A stretch of 64,000 nucleotides of DNA from Panaeolus papilionaceus (GCA_015501605.1 JADNRZ010000003.1:1798001-1862000); one strand, 5' to 3'; counted from the first letter of the stretch, positions 38,373 through 51,459 are shown. Program-made: numbers and translations. The notes: a model not told the origin generated them from the letters alone.

Positions 38373-39731
38373 TCAACGAGAAGCTGCTAGAAACGCGATC
38401 AAAGCATCCCCAACATCCTCTTGCAAGAGATTTTTAGCTCCACCCTCTTGTTCCACCGTCCATTCGTATGCATCCAACAGTATCGCATCGGTTAGAGGGA
38501 TGAAGTGGGAAGCCAGTACACGGATAATGTTGGTAACACGGGAAATGGCGGTTCTCGTCCACTCGTCGATATCCTAGAGCAAAACCATCAGATGTAGCGA
38601 TTATCTCCCATTGAGCACACGATGACCCACATCGTTGACATTCGAATACACTGCCTCTGCATCAAATCCCTCTTCCCCTTCCTGCTCACTTTCTTTTACG
38701 TGTTTATTGACCCAAATATAACCGTTAAGACCCAAGATGACATCGACACCGCAGGGAAGTGTCAAAAAGTGGGACTTCAAGCGGCGGACCAAAATTGGCG
38801 GCACTGTAACTAGCTGTCCATTTCGGAGCTAAGATAGTGGGTCAGGCGGCAGTTTGACAGAACCATGGAGATGCCGTCGCGTACCTTGCCATATTTTAGT
38901 GAACGAGTATGAAGTGACATCGCACCATCTGAGAAAAACGCTTGGACTTCGGCAACGAGTAAGTCTCCCTCTTCAAAGAAGCCTCTCATCTGGAGCTCAT
39001 CACTCTCTAATTTCCGACGCTGTTCGAGAAGGTGGTCGGATATAGAGAAAAAAAAGCGAGTGATCTTTGTCAGGTGGGAACAAGAGTGCTAGAAATACTT
39101 CATACCTGTACTCCTCCAGGCAAATTGACTGAAGATAACATGAGAACAGCATCTTGTCTCGAATTTGCATCCACTTTCCATCTCCGAGGTTGCACCTGTG
39201 CAAACGGCGCAAAAGGTCAGGGTGTGTATCGCGCTGTTAAGATGGTAAGTCCAACGCGTACTTCCGTGATTCGACCAACGACGAGGTCCCCAACTTCGGG
39301 GTTGTATCTGGCGGTAAACGATCACGCTAAGAAGAGGGCACTCTTGACTGATAAGATGCCATTTCCAAAAAAAAAGATCTTACCGACTGCGAATTGCACG
39401 GACGGTGACGAGTTTGTTCACTCTCTCGATGGTTCCTGCGACAGATGCGATGACTTCTTCATTTTGCACATACGTCCCATGACCACTATCTCACCTCGTC
39501 AGAACCAAAAACTGTATTGAAATCGAATCGCAGAGGAAATGTTCCACACCGCATAAATGCCTGAGAGGATGTCAACGTTTCTCCTGGACAAGTCAGTTTA
39601 GATCCGTGTGGTGCTGAATCGTCGACATCATCTATTTGCATGTCATCGTCTTCGTAGACGTCGGGATGGCGGCGAGGAGCATCGTAGGCATTGTCAGAGG
39701 TGTTTACAGGAAAGGGAGTGAAGGTGATCAT
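38373..39731 (-). CDS. RRP4: exosome complex cap subunit Rrp4
   Basis: Rrp4 forms part of the S1/KH cap through which RNA enters the exosome 3'-5' degradation machine. Exon 1 (39,731-39,550) contains [17 protein letters not shown]. Its splice to an exon from 39,485 restores [20 protein letters not shown], the classic Rrp4 N-terminal block. Next is [12 protein letters not shown], then [18 protein letters not shown], the S1 domain. [19 protein letters not shown] sequence follows in the next short exon, then [20 protein letters not shown] and [20 protein letters not shown]. The KH-like part has [16 protein letters not shown]. The end is [20 protein letters not shown] followed by a helical C-terminus ending AFLAASR. 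Several introns are present. Length and order fit the family. Confidence 0.92.
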
Positions 39732-40964
39732 GGTTTTGCAAAGAAAAGCACGGCAAACTCCGCTTCCTTCCCTGCCTGGCGACCCATTGCCGCGCTACTT
39801 AAATTTAGATTTGATCGAGCACGTTCCATGGCGCTCGAAGCACTCCTGACAAGGTTGGGCATCTGATGTGGGCGTCTGTGGGCTACATTGGTACTTATTT
39901 AGTTTGGATGAACAACAGATGTTGCTATATACTTCAAGTCAACGAGCTATGTATTTTTTTTAGACAAATGTAGATACCGGTATTTCACAAATGAATTAAA
40001 AAACAAACACAACTTGAAAGCTGAAACGTGTTCGTTTCATGGTTATCTTGACGCCCGTTTCCAAGAATACAAAAATCACATCAGAACAACCTCTGGAAGG
40101 TGCAGTGCGCTATTCACCTCATCCACGGACAAGTCCAAATTTGCACAAGTAAAATAAGTTTTCACGGAGAAAAGATGCCTCGCGACCATATGTTTTGAAC
40201 GGTAAACGCCACTTAAAGGGGCTTCTTCATTACGGATAATATTTATCTGTCAAAACGCTTCCTTTGCTGCCAAGCAGATAACAATCTTTTTACACATTCA
40301 AAAATAAAGAACGGTCCCTGGAAGAACAAGCAAAGTTTTGGGAAAATATTCAAGAACCCTTTGCAGCCATATCTGTGGATCAGGTTCGTCCCGGTAACTT
40401 GTATGATGAGAAAGGTAAGAGATAACCAACGGAGACCTGAATTGTCACAAGGTTTGATGAACCCTCAATCAGCTTACAATTCGCAAACCTGAAGCCTTTT
40501 TGGGTTCTACACGATGTCATTGTGTCCGACGCCGGAAGCTAAATTTACCCAGGGTGGCTCAATCTTGAGTGCGACCCTGCAGCAGGATGATTTCATTTTT
40601 TGGGCTCGACGACACATGCGGATTCAATCTATTGTTTGTTACACAACGAGGAGGATAAAGTATTGAACAACGAAGAATAGGAAGTGATGAGAACATTAAC
40701 GACAACGCCATCAGCCGATACGCCAGCTGGGCTCAACAAAAAGGCTCTATACTACAATCAAATACACTAGTGACTACTAGGAACAGGGAGAGATTCGGAT
40801 GACGACAATGAAGTCAAGAAAACAACGACAGCGAGGTGGTGCAAAAAACAGGGAAAATTTGACAATGAGGCTGTGATAAATCACCTGTAATGACACTGAA
40901 CTAAGTGATCCTATACTTTGGAAATGAAGGGGTTTGTATGACTCACAGCAATGCTACGTCTCAT
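39732..40964. other. intergenic, no gene seen
   Basis: About 1.2 kb, AT-rich, with no frame of note. It holds the RRP4 promoter near 39,732 and the 3' flank of the MYND gene. Confidence 0.4.
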
Positions 40965-41686
40965 TTACTTGTATGAGAGGAAATATGCAGACAGAGCAGG
41001 CAGGTCATTTGAGCCTGCATCGGAGTAGCCCTGTCTCCTAGATCCGTTGAACTTGAGCACGACGACGGGTCCACACCATGGCTTCTCAGCGGCACCAGAC
41101 GTAATGTGGAAGATGGCACGGTTCACAGGGCTGCCTTTTGAGAGGGGTGCAGGACAGAAGTAGAGGTGTAATGGGAAACGCAGAGCTTCTCCGTTCAGCC
41201 CCTGGGTTAGGACGATAGATTCTGTGGTATTGGATTCGAAGTAGCTGTCTAGCATTGGGATGGGGCACATTCCTTGTGCGGATTTTGGTGAAGGACGGCA
41301 GCTGACTGTGATAATTCTGGGACGTTCTGGAGAGTTCTTTATCAGATTGACAGTGTACTTTCCAGGGACGAAGAGACAAACCTTCTTCGGGGGAGAACAG
41401 GATGGCTGATACACTGACGAACTGAGGCTCCGCGGGTGGTGGTGTTGCGATCATGTTTACATTGTACGAGGCAGGTGGGCTCATTGCAGGTACACACTCC
41501 CGACGATGTCTCGGCCAGTCCTAGATTTGCGAGTCGGTTAGACTTCCGCCGGGTAAGTTATTTTAAACTTACGCTATGGATGTGCTCTGTTGAGCAATAC
41601 CAGGCACTCTGGCAGCGGCTACACCACATCGAAGTGGCCCTATTGCAGACAGCGCATGGATGATTGATGAGTGGAACGGCGTGCAT
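40965..41686 (-). CDS. MYND-type zinc finger protein
   Basis: The N-terminal MYND finger is split by one intron. It reads CAVCNRATSMWCSRCQSAWY, then CSTEHIHS and DWPRHRRECVP, which gives the CxxC-CxxC-C-C/H-C zinc ligands. After PPPAEPQFVSVSAILFSPEE a 55 bp intron joins to ERPRIITVSCRPSPKSAQG. Then comes a region with DSYFESNTTESIVLTQGLNG and RFPLHLYFCPAPLSKGSPVN. The C-terminal YKWCGPVVVL-like stretch (PWCGPVVVLKFNGSRRQGY) matches the layout of many basidiomycete MYND proteins that lack a SET domain. It is about 200 residues. MYND fingers bind proline-rich peptides; the partner here is unknown. Confidence 0.82.
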
Positions 41687-42552
41687 GACGATAGTAGGTG
41701 GTGTCAAGTAGTGGAGTGGTGAATTGAAGAAACTTGGAGAGAAATGGGGTTTGAAGAGAGGCGCCTTTTAATTTGAACAGAATCCAAAAGGGCTGATTAA
41801 ATGTCGGCCCGTTCTCGAGAGAGTGAGAACCAAGATTCTTTTAACCCAAGTTGGGTCAAGAACAAATCGCGATCCCAAAACAAGATCAGCTCCAGAAGTA
41901 TTTACATGTTCAGAACGGGTTCAGGCACATATGCGACGGAGAACTGGCCAAGAACCGTTGCCCAATGCATCGAGATCAGAACAATGAACCCATCAGTTTA
42001 ACAAATGAACCAGTGTAGCGATGTACAAGGGACTGTCCTATGCTTCTACATCCAAAGCTCATATACTGAATTAATTTACCAGGTTCTTCGCTTCAAGTGG
42101 AGACGATATCCTGGAGCAGCTCCCAGGTGTGGTGACAATCGAATAAAATGAGGCAGACAAGGGTCCTTTGGTCGGCCTACGAGCTGTTTTATGGACGGTC
42201 CAAGAGCAAAGAGAAATAACACAAGCTTATCCTGAACTTAAGGAGGGTCGGACGAAAGCGGATGAACCGTTCGAAGTTCGTTGCTTGATGTCGTACGAAC
42301 TGAATTCACACATGGTGACAACCGTTTCCTGAGTGATGCGGTATAAAACATTCCCACCATCCTCAAAGTACGGCCGCCTTGCCCGCCATATTATCGGGCT
42401 ACGGCAGGGTTTTCGGCAGACTAGGCGGTCAATCCGGATCAAAGTGGTGGAGTGACATATGTAACATCACGCGTCGTGTCACATTCAGTTGGAATATTCA
42501 TCAATTACATCGACGAGCGCTCAGACGCTGTGTGTATCTTCAATTATCAATC
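41687..42552. other. intergenic, no gene seen
   Basis: About 0.9 kb between the divergent starts of the MYND gene and Y14. No supported frame; presumed promoters. Confidence 0.4.
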
Positions 42553-43280
42553 ATGTCCGACGATGAAATGAACATTGACGAGGGTATGTTATACTAGACT
42601 TATCAATTTTGTTTATTATTGACGTAAAAGAACTGAAATTTAGTGGCCGCCGGAGGTGCTATCCGACGTAAGGGTAGAGGTTTCCAAAATGGAGGTGAGT
42701 TGTTCAAATTCTGTTAACCAAGACGCCATGTTAATTCACTGTGTAACTTGCCGTGATAGGAGGAGAGAGTGCATCTGCATCTGCTGAGGCAACATACGAC
42801 CGCGTTGAATCTAATAACGCTAAAGAGTCTGATATCAGGGCGGCACGCTGTGCGTTTATCTCAAACTTGGACAGGTATCCTGAATTAATATCGCTTCATC
42901 TAGCTGTAGAAGGATGGATCGTTCTTGTAACAAATGTTCACGAGGAGGCAACCGAAGAGGATCTTCAGGACAAGTTTGGAGAGTACGGAGAGATCAAAAA
43001 CCTCCACTTGAATCTTGACCGTAGGACGGGTTACGTCAAGGTCCGTCCTTGCTTTAAATTTGCGTGTGTTGTACTAGCTAATAATTTCGCCATCATGTAG
43101 GGATATGCCCTTGTTGAGTACGAGACCATGGCTGAAGCTCAGGCCGCAATCGATGGTGCATCAGGCTCCTCACTACTTGAGCAGGTTATTCAATGCGATT
43201 ATGCCTTCGTCCGACCACCACCCACCGGACCCAAAAAGCGAGCAGGTCGTGGACGTAGTGCAAGTCCCAAGCGGAGATGA
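42553..43280 (+). CDS. exon junction complex RNA-binding protein Y14 (RBM8A)
   Basis: Y14 is the RRM partner of Mago in the exon junction complex, which marks spliced mRNAs. Exon 1 is [10 protein letters not shown] and exon 2 [16 protein letters not shown]. After [17 protein letters not shown] and a further exon, the RRM reads [20 protein letters not shown], then [25 protein letters not shown] (spliced) and [20 protein letters not shown]. The C-terminal [20 protein letters not shown] with a final RSASPKRR is the conserved Y14 tail. Short introns separate all parts. Retention of Y14 fits an intron-dense genome. Confidence 0.93.
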
Positions 43281-43623
43281 TTTTAGCTGTACATGTTTAA
43301 TTTTACCACTTCATTTTACAATCCACTCCTTGCAAACCATCGGCATCGTCTACATGCTCTGTATTACGACCTATCCAAATTCACCAGCCTCATGGCATTG
43401 CTGCATCCCTTTAATTAAGAAAAAAAAATCTCAAGAGTGCTTTGAACAGAGTGCTTTAAATACTATTGCCCGCTGAAGCTGAAAAATAGTTGGACAATCA
43501 TGATTTGGCTTCCATTAGGGTCTGCAGTCGTTGAACCAACCAACCAGATTGTTCACACGCTTTGTGCATCTTCACTGCTCACCTCAATCCCACCACCAAG
43601 CCAACCACAAATCTTGAAACACT

Positions 43624-44610
43624 ATGGGTGTCCGTGCTGGTAGCGACGATTCTGAACGGGAAGCCTCCAAGCGCAAAAATAAGGGTAACATTCCAGAACT
43701 TTCAGACGAGGAAGGCTCACAGGGCGAGGAGGAATATGAGATTGAGGAGGTTATGGATGCAAAACGCGGCATGTTCCCGGATGTACGTGTTTACACTTTT
43801 TTTGAAAGATATATTTCACTTATTACGCGCTTCCACGCGTTTTAGGGACGTATGGGGTATTTTGTAAAGTGGAAAGGCTATGACGAGTCCGAGAACAGTT
43901 GGGTTGACGAACAGGATGCAGAGTAGGCGATAATTATCTCCTTTGGCTCGTAGACTTTATTGCTCACTTTCTTGGCTCAAGAAACGCACAAGACCTCGTT
44001 AATGAGTACTGGAGAAAAAACCCACACAAGGCTAAAACGCAAAAGGACAAGGCAAAGTCCCCAAAGCGTTCACGAAAGTCTGTCGTAGAGGACGCGTCGG
44101 AGGCTGGCGATGCTGCGCAGAAGAAACGTGGTCGCAAGTCTGCTTCTGCGAAGGCGCAGTCCGATGACGAAATGGACGTGGACGAGCCTCGGGCTAAGAA
44201 AGCAAAGAAAGGTTCCACCACGACCGTCAAAAAGCGCACCGAGACACCAGACGAGGCAGAGGATGAAGAACGAACAGTTGGCAATATGGACGCCTACAGA
44301 CACATGAGCAGTTGGGAAGGCCTCATCAAGTCCATTGATACCGTTGAAAGGAAGGGTGATGAGCTTGTGGTTTACTTCACTCTGTGAGTTTTGCCATGGT
44401 CTCGATATAGAATTTGTATTAACACGTCAATTTTAGCCAAACAGGCGAAACTATTGTCGAGAACTCTACTCTCTGCAAAAAATACTTCCCTCAAAAGGTC
44501 AGCTAGCATTATATCTGCAAAACTCGTATAGAAACTTACGCGACACTTTTCAGCTTCTCGAGTTCTATGAATCTAATTTGAGGTGGAGAGCCGCAGATTC
44601 AGATGACTGA
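43624..44610 (+). CDS. HP1-type chromodomain/chromoshadow protein
   Basis: HP1 binds histone H3 lysine-9 methylation and organises heterochromatin. The acidic N-terminus leads to the chromodomain, EEYEIEEVMDAKRGMFPD, spliced to GRMGYFVKWKGYDESENSWV and DEQDAE, then AQDLVNEYWRKNPHK. The aromatic-cage positions Tyr, Trp and the SW pair are present. A basic hinge (KSPKRSRKSVVEDASEAGDA and RGRKSASAKAQSD) follows. The chromoshadow domain has SWEGLIKSIDTVERKGDELV, VYFTL spliced to QTGETIVENSTLCKKYFPQK and LLEFYESNLRWR. The protein ends RAADSDD. About 260 residues with four introns, in tandem just downstream of Y14. Confidence 0.93.
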
Positions 44611-46304
44611 AAGATCAAGTCGGACCAAGCTCAGCCAATCCACCTAGACACATTCGATGTTTCACCAACTAGGATAGTATACATGGATTATGAACTCTAA
44701 AAGGAGCTGGTATGTTGTTACACCGGCCACCTTTCCATCCCCCTTTTTTTTTTTTGCTTGTTTGTTTAATTGTCTTTTATCGCTTTGCACTACTTCTTGA
44801 TCTCATCGAGTGCTATTTCCTGGCATTTAATGAATAATATATGGTACATAACCGTTTCTCGATAAGAAATCCTATCGCGTCGTGTCTTTAGTTGTGTCCG
44901 GTCTACCATCTTGTCAGGTACTATGTCATCATATCCCCTGGTTTACCTCGCAACAACCTCAAACACTGATTCAATTCAATCTGCGAGTCCACCACAACCC
45001 TCAATAGAAAACGACATGAAACAGTATCAATGGTTGCCAGCAAATTGAAGCAACATCTGGCCTCTCGTGCCATAGGTCGTCCAATCCAGCCCTTGGTCAT
45101 TCACACGTCGACGACCATTATTTGCATACCTGGGTGAACGGAGTCAACGGACTTCCCTTATTGACAAGCCACAGACGTCTCAAAACAATGGTAAGCCACT
45201 CAGTAACTCCTCAACGGAACTACGGAACGAAGGGAGAAAAAACGCTGACGCAGCTGTTCCTTTCTCATCATCGCGAGAAGTTGCCACTCTACTGCTCAGA
45301 AATGTCAGATGGTCAACACTTTGATTATGAGAGACATTCCGAACCCGGGACATCTCATTATCACGTATCGGATACCCACTTGCAGGGACCAGTGATAAAA
45401 CGATGTTTGCATATCACATTCTTGTGTAGTGAAAACCGTGCCAGATGCCAGTTTGAAATGTGATATACGACCAATTGACAATTATCGTCTTTGTCTGGCC
45501 TGCATACACAAAGACGGGGAGGGTCGCTGACCACGCGAGTTCCCAGTGCCTCGCACTCGTGCTCAACTCGTGCTCGTCTCGTGTCATTTCGATGGTTGTC
45601 TCGAAAGCTGATGCTGTCATACCATCGGAACGAACCTGCAAGTAAACCGGTATGTATGTAATGCTTGGTTCGCAACCCTATGTCATCCCATCCTCAAAAG
45701 GGAAGTTTGGTTTGCAATAATTATTGGTTGTGCCAGGGTTGGGTTGCGACGACAGGCGAGGTCACCGAAACACGTTTCCCTCATCAGGGATGAAGATGGC
45801 ATTTCAACCCTGAGCTCACCAACGTGAGCGAACCTAGAAGGTTTACGGATTTGTCCTTGATCAATTCATTCTGGATGTTATTTACCTATCACTTCAGCTC
45901 CACCATATAGAGTTGCTAAGCCGCCAATGGAGGGTTGGAGATGTGGGCGCTGGGAATTTTGTCTATTTGTTCAGGGCCTCGCTTTCGGTCAGTTGTTCCA
46001 GCGCCAAGTCCCCGCGCCATTTTGACTTTGTTTTGGCTCTTCCGAACTTGCCTTTGCTTTTTCGGATGATAAGTTGCGATGTACGTATGTCATGCCTCCA
46101 GATCGAAAGCCATTTGATTCCCTGTTCATGGCGTTGGGATCGAGAATTTAGTAAATAATCGTGGCAGCGACTAAAAAGTTAGTCAAAAAGTCATGAAATG
46201 TAAGTCGGATTCTACCAGAACTCTGATGGTATCAACAGCGACGGCAGATGTGTTCCCTTTGTTCATTGCGCCACCCCACCTCTCAGGAGACCTTCGGTGC
46301 ATGC
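44611..46304. other. gene-poor region
   Basis: About 1.7 kb. Frames at 45,122-45,463 and 45,361-45,675 overlap on opposite strands and show no known domain. A T-run lies at about 44,744-44,756, after the HP1 stop. Confidence 0.35.
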
Positions 46305-46306
46305 TA

Positions 46307-46961
46307 CTATCGTTAGTCACCACTCGTGGATGTCCACCACTCGGGTTTTTTTGGTAATCTGCAGATATCTCGCCCAATTGTGCGATATAAAGTTGAGAAT
46401 TTAAAACCAGGTAGAGGTAAGTAGAATACACCAGGATCTCTACTTAGTTAGATTTAAGAAAATATGGAAATACAAAGTGCAGGAATTTGCAGATCAAAAC
46501 GTGAGCATCAAAAAGTCACGTAAAACGCGTGTTATTTTCCAGATCCTGTACGATGTAGAGCTCCAATCCGTCCAAAATCCGGCCTGAAACTCAATGTAGT
46601 GTCTTACTATCTGTCTGCAAAATATCAGACTGCCTCGACGTTATGCGCTTTCATGGGCAACGAAATACGTTTCGTGCATCCATGAAGTCTAGTGATTTGA
46701 TGGCGTCACTTTCTGCCAAACTGACCTTTTGCACCTCAGTGACAGTTCGTGACAGAAAAACCCGAGTGGTGGTATTTTCGACTAGGCACTACCGGTACCA
46801 CTCCGACGCTCGTTCTCCCTCGTTTTTCTTCAATAAAAATTCATATTCAAGTAGAAAATCAAAAGTTACGTAGGTTTACCAAGCCTCAATGTCAGGGGAG
46901 CAGAGGAAAATATTCCAGTCGCAAATTAGTGAAGCCGTACCCGACTGGTGACCAACGATAG
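46307..46961 (+). mobile_element. Tc1/mariner-like MITE, copy 1 (655 bp)
   Basis: The element begins CTATCGTTAGTCACCAC and ends GTGACCAACGATAG, so the first and last 15 or so bases form an inverted repeat with one mismatch. It is flanked by TA on both sides (46,305-46,306 and 46,962-46,963), the target duplication of Tc1/mariner elements. A near-identical copy in the same orientation lies at 58,857-59,508. It has no transposase frame, so it is non-autonomous. Confidence 0.88.
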
Positions 46962-49900
46962 TAGTCGTTTGAATAAGGTGTAGCAACGAACCGAAATCAA
47001 ATAATAATCAGTTGCAGACACTCCAAATGCACGCATCGGGTGAGACGGACCCAAATGTAATACATTCTATACGGGGAGCCGGAGCAAGTCTTTTCAACGA
47101 TTTACTCCAGTGCCTGATGGCCGATGATAGAGTTAGTTAGCGACTTGCAATGTTGACCTGCAGAAACATCACAATGCAATGGCAACGACCTTGTCTCCTA
47201 CCAATCCATCTGCTCCTACTCCATATTTTTCTCACGACTCCGGTGCTTGTTGCATTGAAAGATTCCGTGTATTGAGAAAAGGGTCACCGGACACCTCCTA
47301 ATGACTATTGAGCGTATTCTTACACGAGGGCGTGCCTTGATGTAACTTGAAATGTGTATATCACCCGATAGTTTGGCTGGACTCGGGTGGCTGATAATGA
47401 CTTATCCCATTCAAGCAAGGATTCGGAAGCGCATTGTTGGTCAAGAGGGTCTGGTCGGGCGGGTCTAGACGGTCTATCGAGGACTGTGACCCAGGTAATA
47501 TAGACTCCATGACGCAGCCACCAAAAATAAACACCTCATTGCTCCAGGGGACTCAAAGGTCGCCGTTATCTGATGATTACATTTGGCGTGGGGGTTACAA
47601 TAAACGTAATACCAACAGCCTATAACCTATGACATACAGTATGGACCCATAAGGTGAGATGCATTATGGGAGTTCATTGACGATTATCCTCGATATCTCA
47701 TGAATTTCCCAATAAGCGCCGGAAGTTGACGTGGATGAAGGCATGCTGTTCCGAAGATTGTGAGCGGCTGCCGAATGCATGCCTATTGCGATGATTTAGG
47801 GGGTCCCCTCAAAGGAATCCAAGCTCCGTTATACACGACTGATTGTCTGTTCCAAATTCAGCATCATGACGCTCTCCGAAGTAATGGTGCCAATGGCTCT
47901 CTGTGAGATTTCGAAGCGTTGATATCATCAGAATTTTGTGACCGATCGTTAACTGGTGTGAAGGTACCAAACTATTTATAACACCTATCTAGCATATGGG
48001 TAATTGCCACACATACATTCCAAACGATAAAATTTCGCTTGGAATAATTGAAGATTCCACATCTTCTTCACAGACCAAATATATCCACGAGTAAACGTCG
48101 AAGAGTCCATATGCTACATTGCAGATAATTCTCTATGTGCTCATGTTTAAGTACTTTAGGTTTTGATTTCCGCCGGGCGTCAATGCTTCGATGTCTTGTC
48201 CGTAGGCTTGATACCGATGGTTAAGCAAATGAATCGGTTCAGATACGACTCCGGGTAGAAAATGCGCCACCACAACCCTTAGCGCCATGCTTCTAGAGCA
48301 AACTTGAGAGTACCAATATTTGGATCAGCGGCATCGACCCGGGCATATAATGAACCATCAGCTCCAGCAGGGAGCTTCTACAGGAGCTACTGCTCTGAAG
48401 AACCTCGATAGAAAATGTACACGACAAGAGAACGAATATTACCTCGAATGCAGATGTTCGTCGTGGTGTCGAAGTGCATCTCGTCGATGTGACCCTCCGC
48501 CGACTCAGGCGATTGATGAATATTTTACCCTCTCGAGGGATTTATGAATCGACTTGCCTGCTTTAGCACCATCATTCAGTAAACGTCGACTCAATGTGAT
48601 TCCTAATCTTTGACGGCCAGCTTCGCAGGGGGTGCATATCTCATCTGTCAACCAAAATTTGGGTCCAGCAGGTTCGTTCCATCGGATGGGTCGATTATGA
48701 CCGCCGTACTTGTGAAACAAGATGGCACTCCCGGCGCATTGATATTTTGCAGGAGGTCGGGTCGAGATACTTGGTTTTGGTTCGTCCAAGGGTCTTCAGG
48801 CCTCGGTGATTTCCGAAGTGGCAAATTATATCTCATAATCTTCGACGGTGATTACATCCGTTGGCGCATGCAATCGTTTCGTCATTCACGTTAACAGGGT
48901 GGTTACACTAAGTTTAATCTTGGTTTAATCATGAACAGCAAACAAACAGACAGGTGAGATTAAATTGCATGTCAACAGAGGTTTCTTGAGAAATAAAATG
49001 AAGTTTCACGCGGACATTTTAAACTACAATCTGCTGAGAGCCTTGAGTTCAGTTATTGTCGCTTTATATGCTTCGGTGAGAGTACCGAGAACTCATCCTA
49101 AACAACAAAACCTAGACCGTGCCTGCCTCCCGAGTTTGCGCTCTTCCCAGCCCTCCTTGCTGAGGGATGACATTCGGACCACAAGAGAAAATTGGAATGT
49201 GGAAAAAGAGCAGTAGTTGTGCGATGATGGGAATTGAACTGTCAATCCTTCCCGAGATTGTACAACGTGATCCCTGATTCACGATGACTGACGATGCGTT
49301 AGTGACGAACCAAAGTTTCTATGAAATGAATATGTGGCTTGTCAGCGCGCAGCAACAATGTCATCGAGACTCTGTTGAATAGCGAGCGTCAAGGAAAGCG
49401 GAGTTCTTTGGCAGTTGGCGGGAAATCGTCACCAGTCACTTCAATTCAGATGAATCATACTTACATATTTCACCGGTTCAACCTGACCGTAATTTGTATA
49501 CATGTTGAAAGGACAACGAATTCGAACAGTCGACAGAAAAGCCTGAAAAGGAATAACCTTTTTTTCCGCCGTTGGCATCAACAGCTCCCGTGGTTCCACA
49601 AGTGTAGCGTTCTATTCAAAGAGATAATTTCTCAAGAGTCGACGCATGAATGCTCGCGCCAGCAGAGTGGAGATTGCAAAATTTGGACAGAAGCGTCTGT
49701 CTGACTTTTGAGAGCGCCAGAAGTTAGCACGCGGGGATCACGACCGGACCTGGTCATTGACATCTGTCCATTCTATGCCAGTGCGGGTATGAGAAAACTT
49801 GTATGTTGAAAATCATTAACAATGACTTGAGATGGTGCCTTCGGATACAGTGACTCCGGTTCGTAAGTCTGACATCCTGTCTATAAATGCGTCATGTCCG

Positions 49901-50433
49901 GGGTTGTTTATCGCTGACATTAAGTTATCATGTCCTGGATAAGGAAGTTGAGTGGATCGAGGCAAATGGACAGCAGGCGAGGTGAAGGCGCATTAACTAC
50001 TCGCTCGAAGTCGACGAAGCCTAAGCAACTTGGGAACCCTACTTCCTGAACGAGTTAACTATCCTCAAAAATCGAGTACAGAAGAAGTGACTGGCTCACC
50101 ATGATTGGCTGTCCTCTAACGAGGCACAATTGGTCAATGGGAGGCTGATAAGGTTCACCATTCAATACCTTTTACTGCCATCAGTCCATCCCAACCTGGC
50201 AACAGAATCGTGATGTGACCCAACGGCAACTTTAAAAACGGAAAAGATGGATAATGTCCACCAGGCATCGCACCAATTAGGATGAATTCATTTTTAGCAA
50301 CATATATTCACTTGGGAGCGTCAAGATAGACCATGGAGCTTTTTATTAGACAACCTAAGCCAATAGCAAGAAGAGATTAGACACGGCATATGACCAGATG
50401 GAGGAAATTTGGACTTGCATTCAGCTGAATACA
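46962..50433. other. gene-poor region
   Basis: About 3.5 kb with no supported gene. Short frames (for example 48,505-48,894 on both strands and 49,339-49,704) have no recognisable domain. A B-box-like sequence near 49,230 does not fold as a tRNA. Confidence 0.35.
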
Positions 50434-51347
50434 CTAGAGCTTTCCTGGAAGTCTACCCGCGCCGCTCAATCTAATAGTTTCCCCGTTGACGTAGGGAGTA
50501 TCCAAAATCCAGCGCACGGTTCTAGCAAATTCATATGGCTGGCCAAACCTTTTTGGATAGATTATACCCTCGTTTTCGAGGCTTCGACGAGTCTTGGCCG
50601 GGAAGTTCGCGGTCATGCTGCTATCGAAGACTCCAGGTGCAATTGTGACAACTCGAATTGAGTACCTCGCAAGATCCCGAGCCATGGGAAGGGTCATGGA
50701 ACGGAGCGCTCCTTTACTGGCAGAGTAAGCGACCTGACCGGGCTGCCCCTCATACTAAACACACAAAATCCAAAATAATGAGGTCACCGATTCTGAACGC
50801 GGAAAAAGTTGTGAACTAAGAAGAACTACTCACAGCAGCAGCACTTGCAACAAAAATGACGACACCTCTTTCTCCATCCCCGGTCGCTTCAGGCTCCACC
50901 TTAACGAGGTGCTCCAAGACGAGGCGTGTGAGGTTGAAAGAGCCAGTCAAGTTGACGGCAATCGCAAAGTCCCATAGATCGAGACTATGGGGTTTTCCAC
51001 TGGAATCTATGATCTTTGCGGCGGCCCCGACGCCTGCCGAATTGACGACACCTCCAAGAGGAGCCTTGGTTGTGGAAACCCATTCAACAGTACTATTGAC
51101 AGCGGCGGCGACCTGGTCGTGCACCGTGATATCTGTTTCATAGAACTTGACTTTTGGAGATGATTTTACCGCGTCTGGGGGTGGTGAGCGATCTAGGATG
51201 GATACGTATGCCCCTTGTTCGAGCAGATCCTGCACAGTGGCGAGCCCTAGTCCTGATGACCTGTTGGTTGTGAGCTGACGGCATTTCTGATGCAGAATTT
51301 TTGTGGTACCCTCCCGAAACGACAATCGTTCTGTTCTCAACCTTCAT
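50434..51347 (-). CDS. HSD10-type short-chain dehydrogenase
   Basis: This is a 3-hydroxyacyl-CoA dehydrogenase type-2 (HSD17B10)-like SDR that oxidises branched and short-chain 3-hydroxyacyl-CoAs, usually in mitochondria. Exon 1 MKVENRTIVVSGG splices to SSGLGLATVQDLLEQGAYVS, giving the TGxxxGxG-type cofactor loop GGSSGLG. It continues GGVVNSAGVGAAAKI, the NNAG-equivalent NSAG. Then come WDFAIAVNLTGSFNLTRLVL and GVVIFVASAAA. The catalytic YxxxK is YSASKGALRSM. The final part, RVVTIAPGVFDSSM and RFGQPYEFARTVRWILDTPY, then VNGETIRLSGAGR, is typical of HSD10. Two introns are seen. Length is near 260 residues. It is divergent from GRX5. Confidence 0.9.
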
Positions 51348-51457
51348 GATGGTGGTCCGAAGTAAAGTTATAAGCGGATCCTAGCGAGAAATTAGACTCG
51401 CCCTCACTACTCCTAGTTAACGGCTATAGTGGCAGCTAATTGACGGCTAATGACCGC
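51348..51457. promoter_or_regulatory. proximal promoter of the HSD10-like gene
   Basis: Only 110 bp lie between the start codon and the MITE at 51,460, so most of the native upstream region now lies beyond the insertion. Confidence 0.35.
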
Positions 51458-51459
51458 TA

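Noticed and set aside
48505..48894. Overlapping frames on both strands, one with a DGTNLLDPNFG-like string resembling metallo-beta-lactamase-fold proteins
   Set aside because: The match is too short, the metal-binding HxHxDH motif is absent, and stops follow directly.
49200..49300. tRNA-like B-box (GTTCAATTCCC on the minus strand)
   Set aside because: The T stem does not pair and no A box, anticodon arm or acceptor stem can be built around it.
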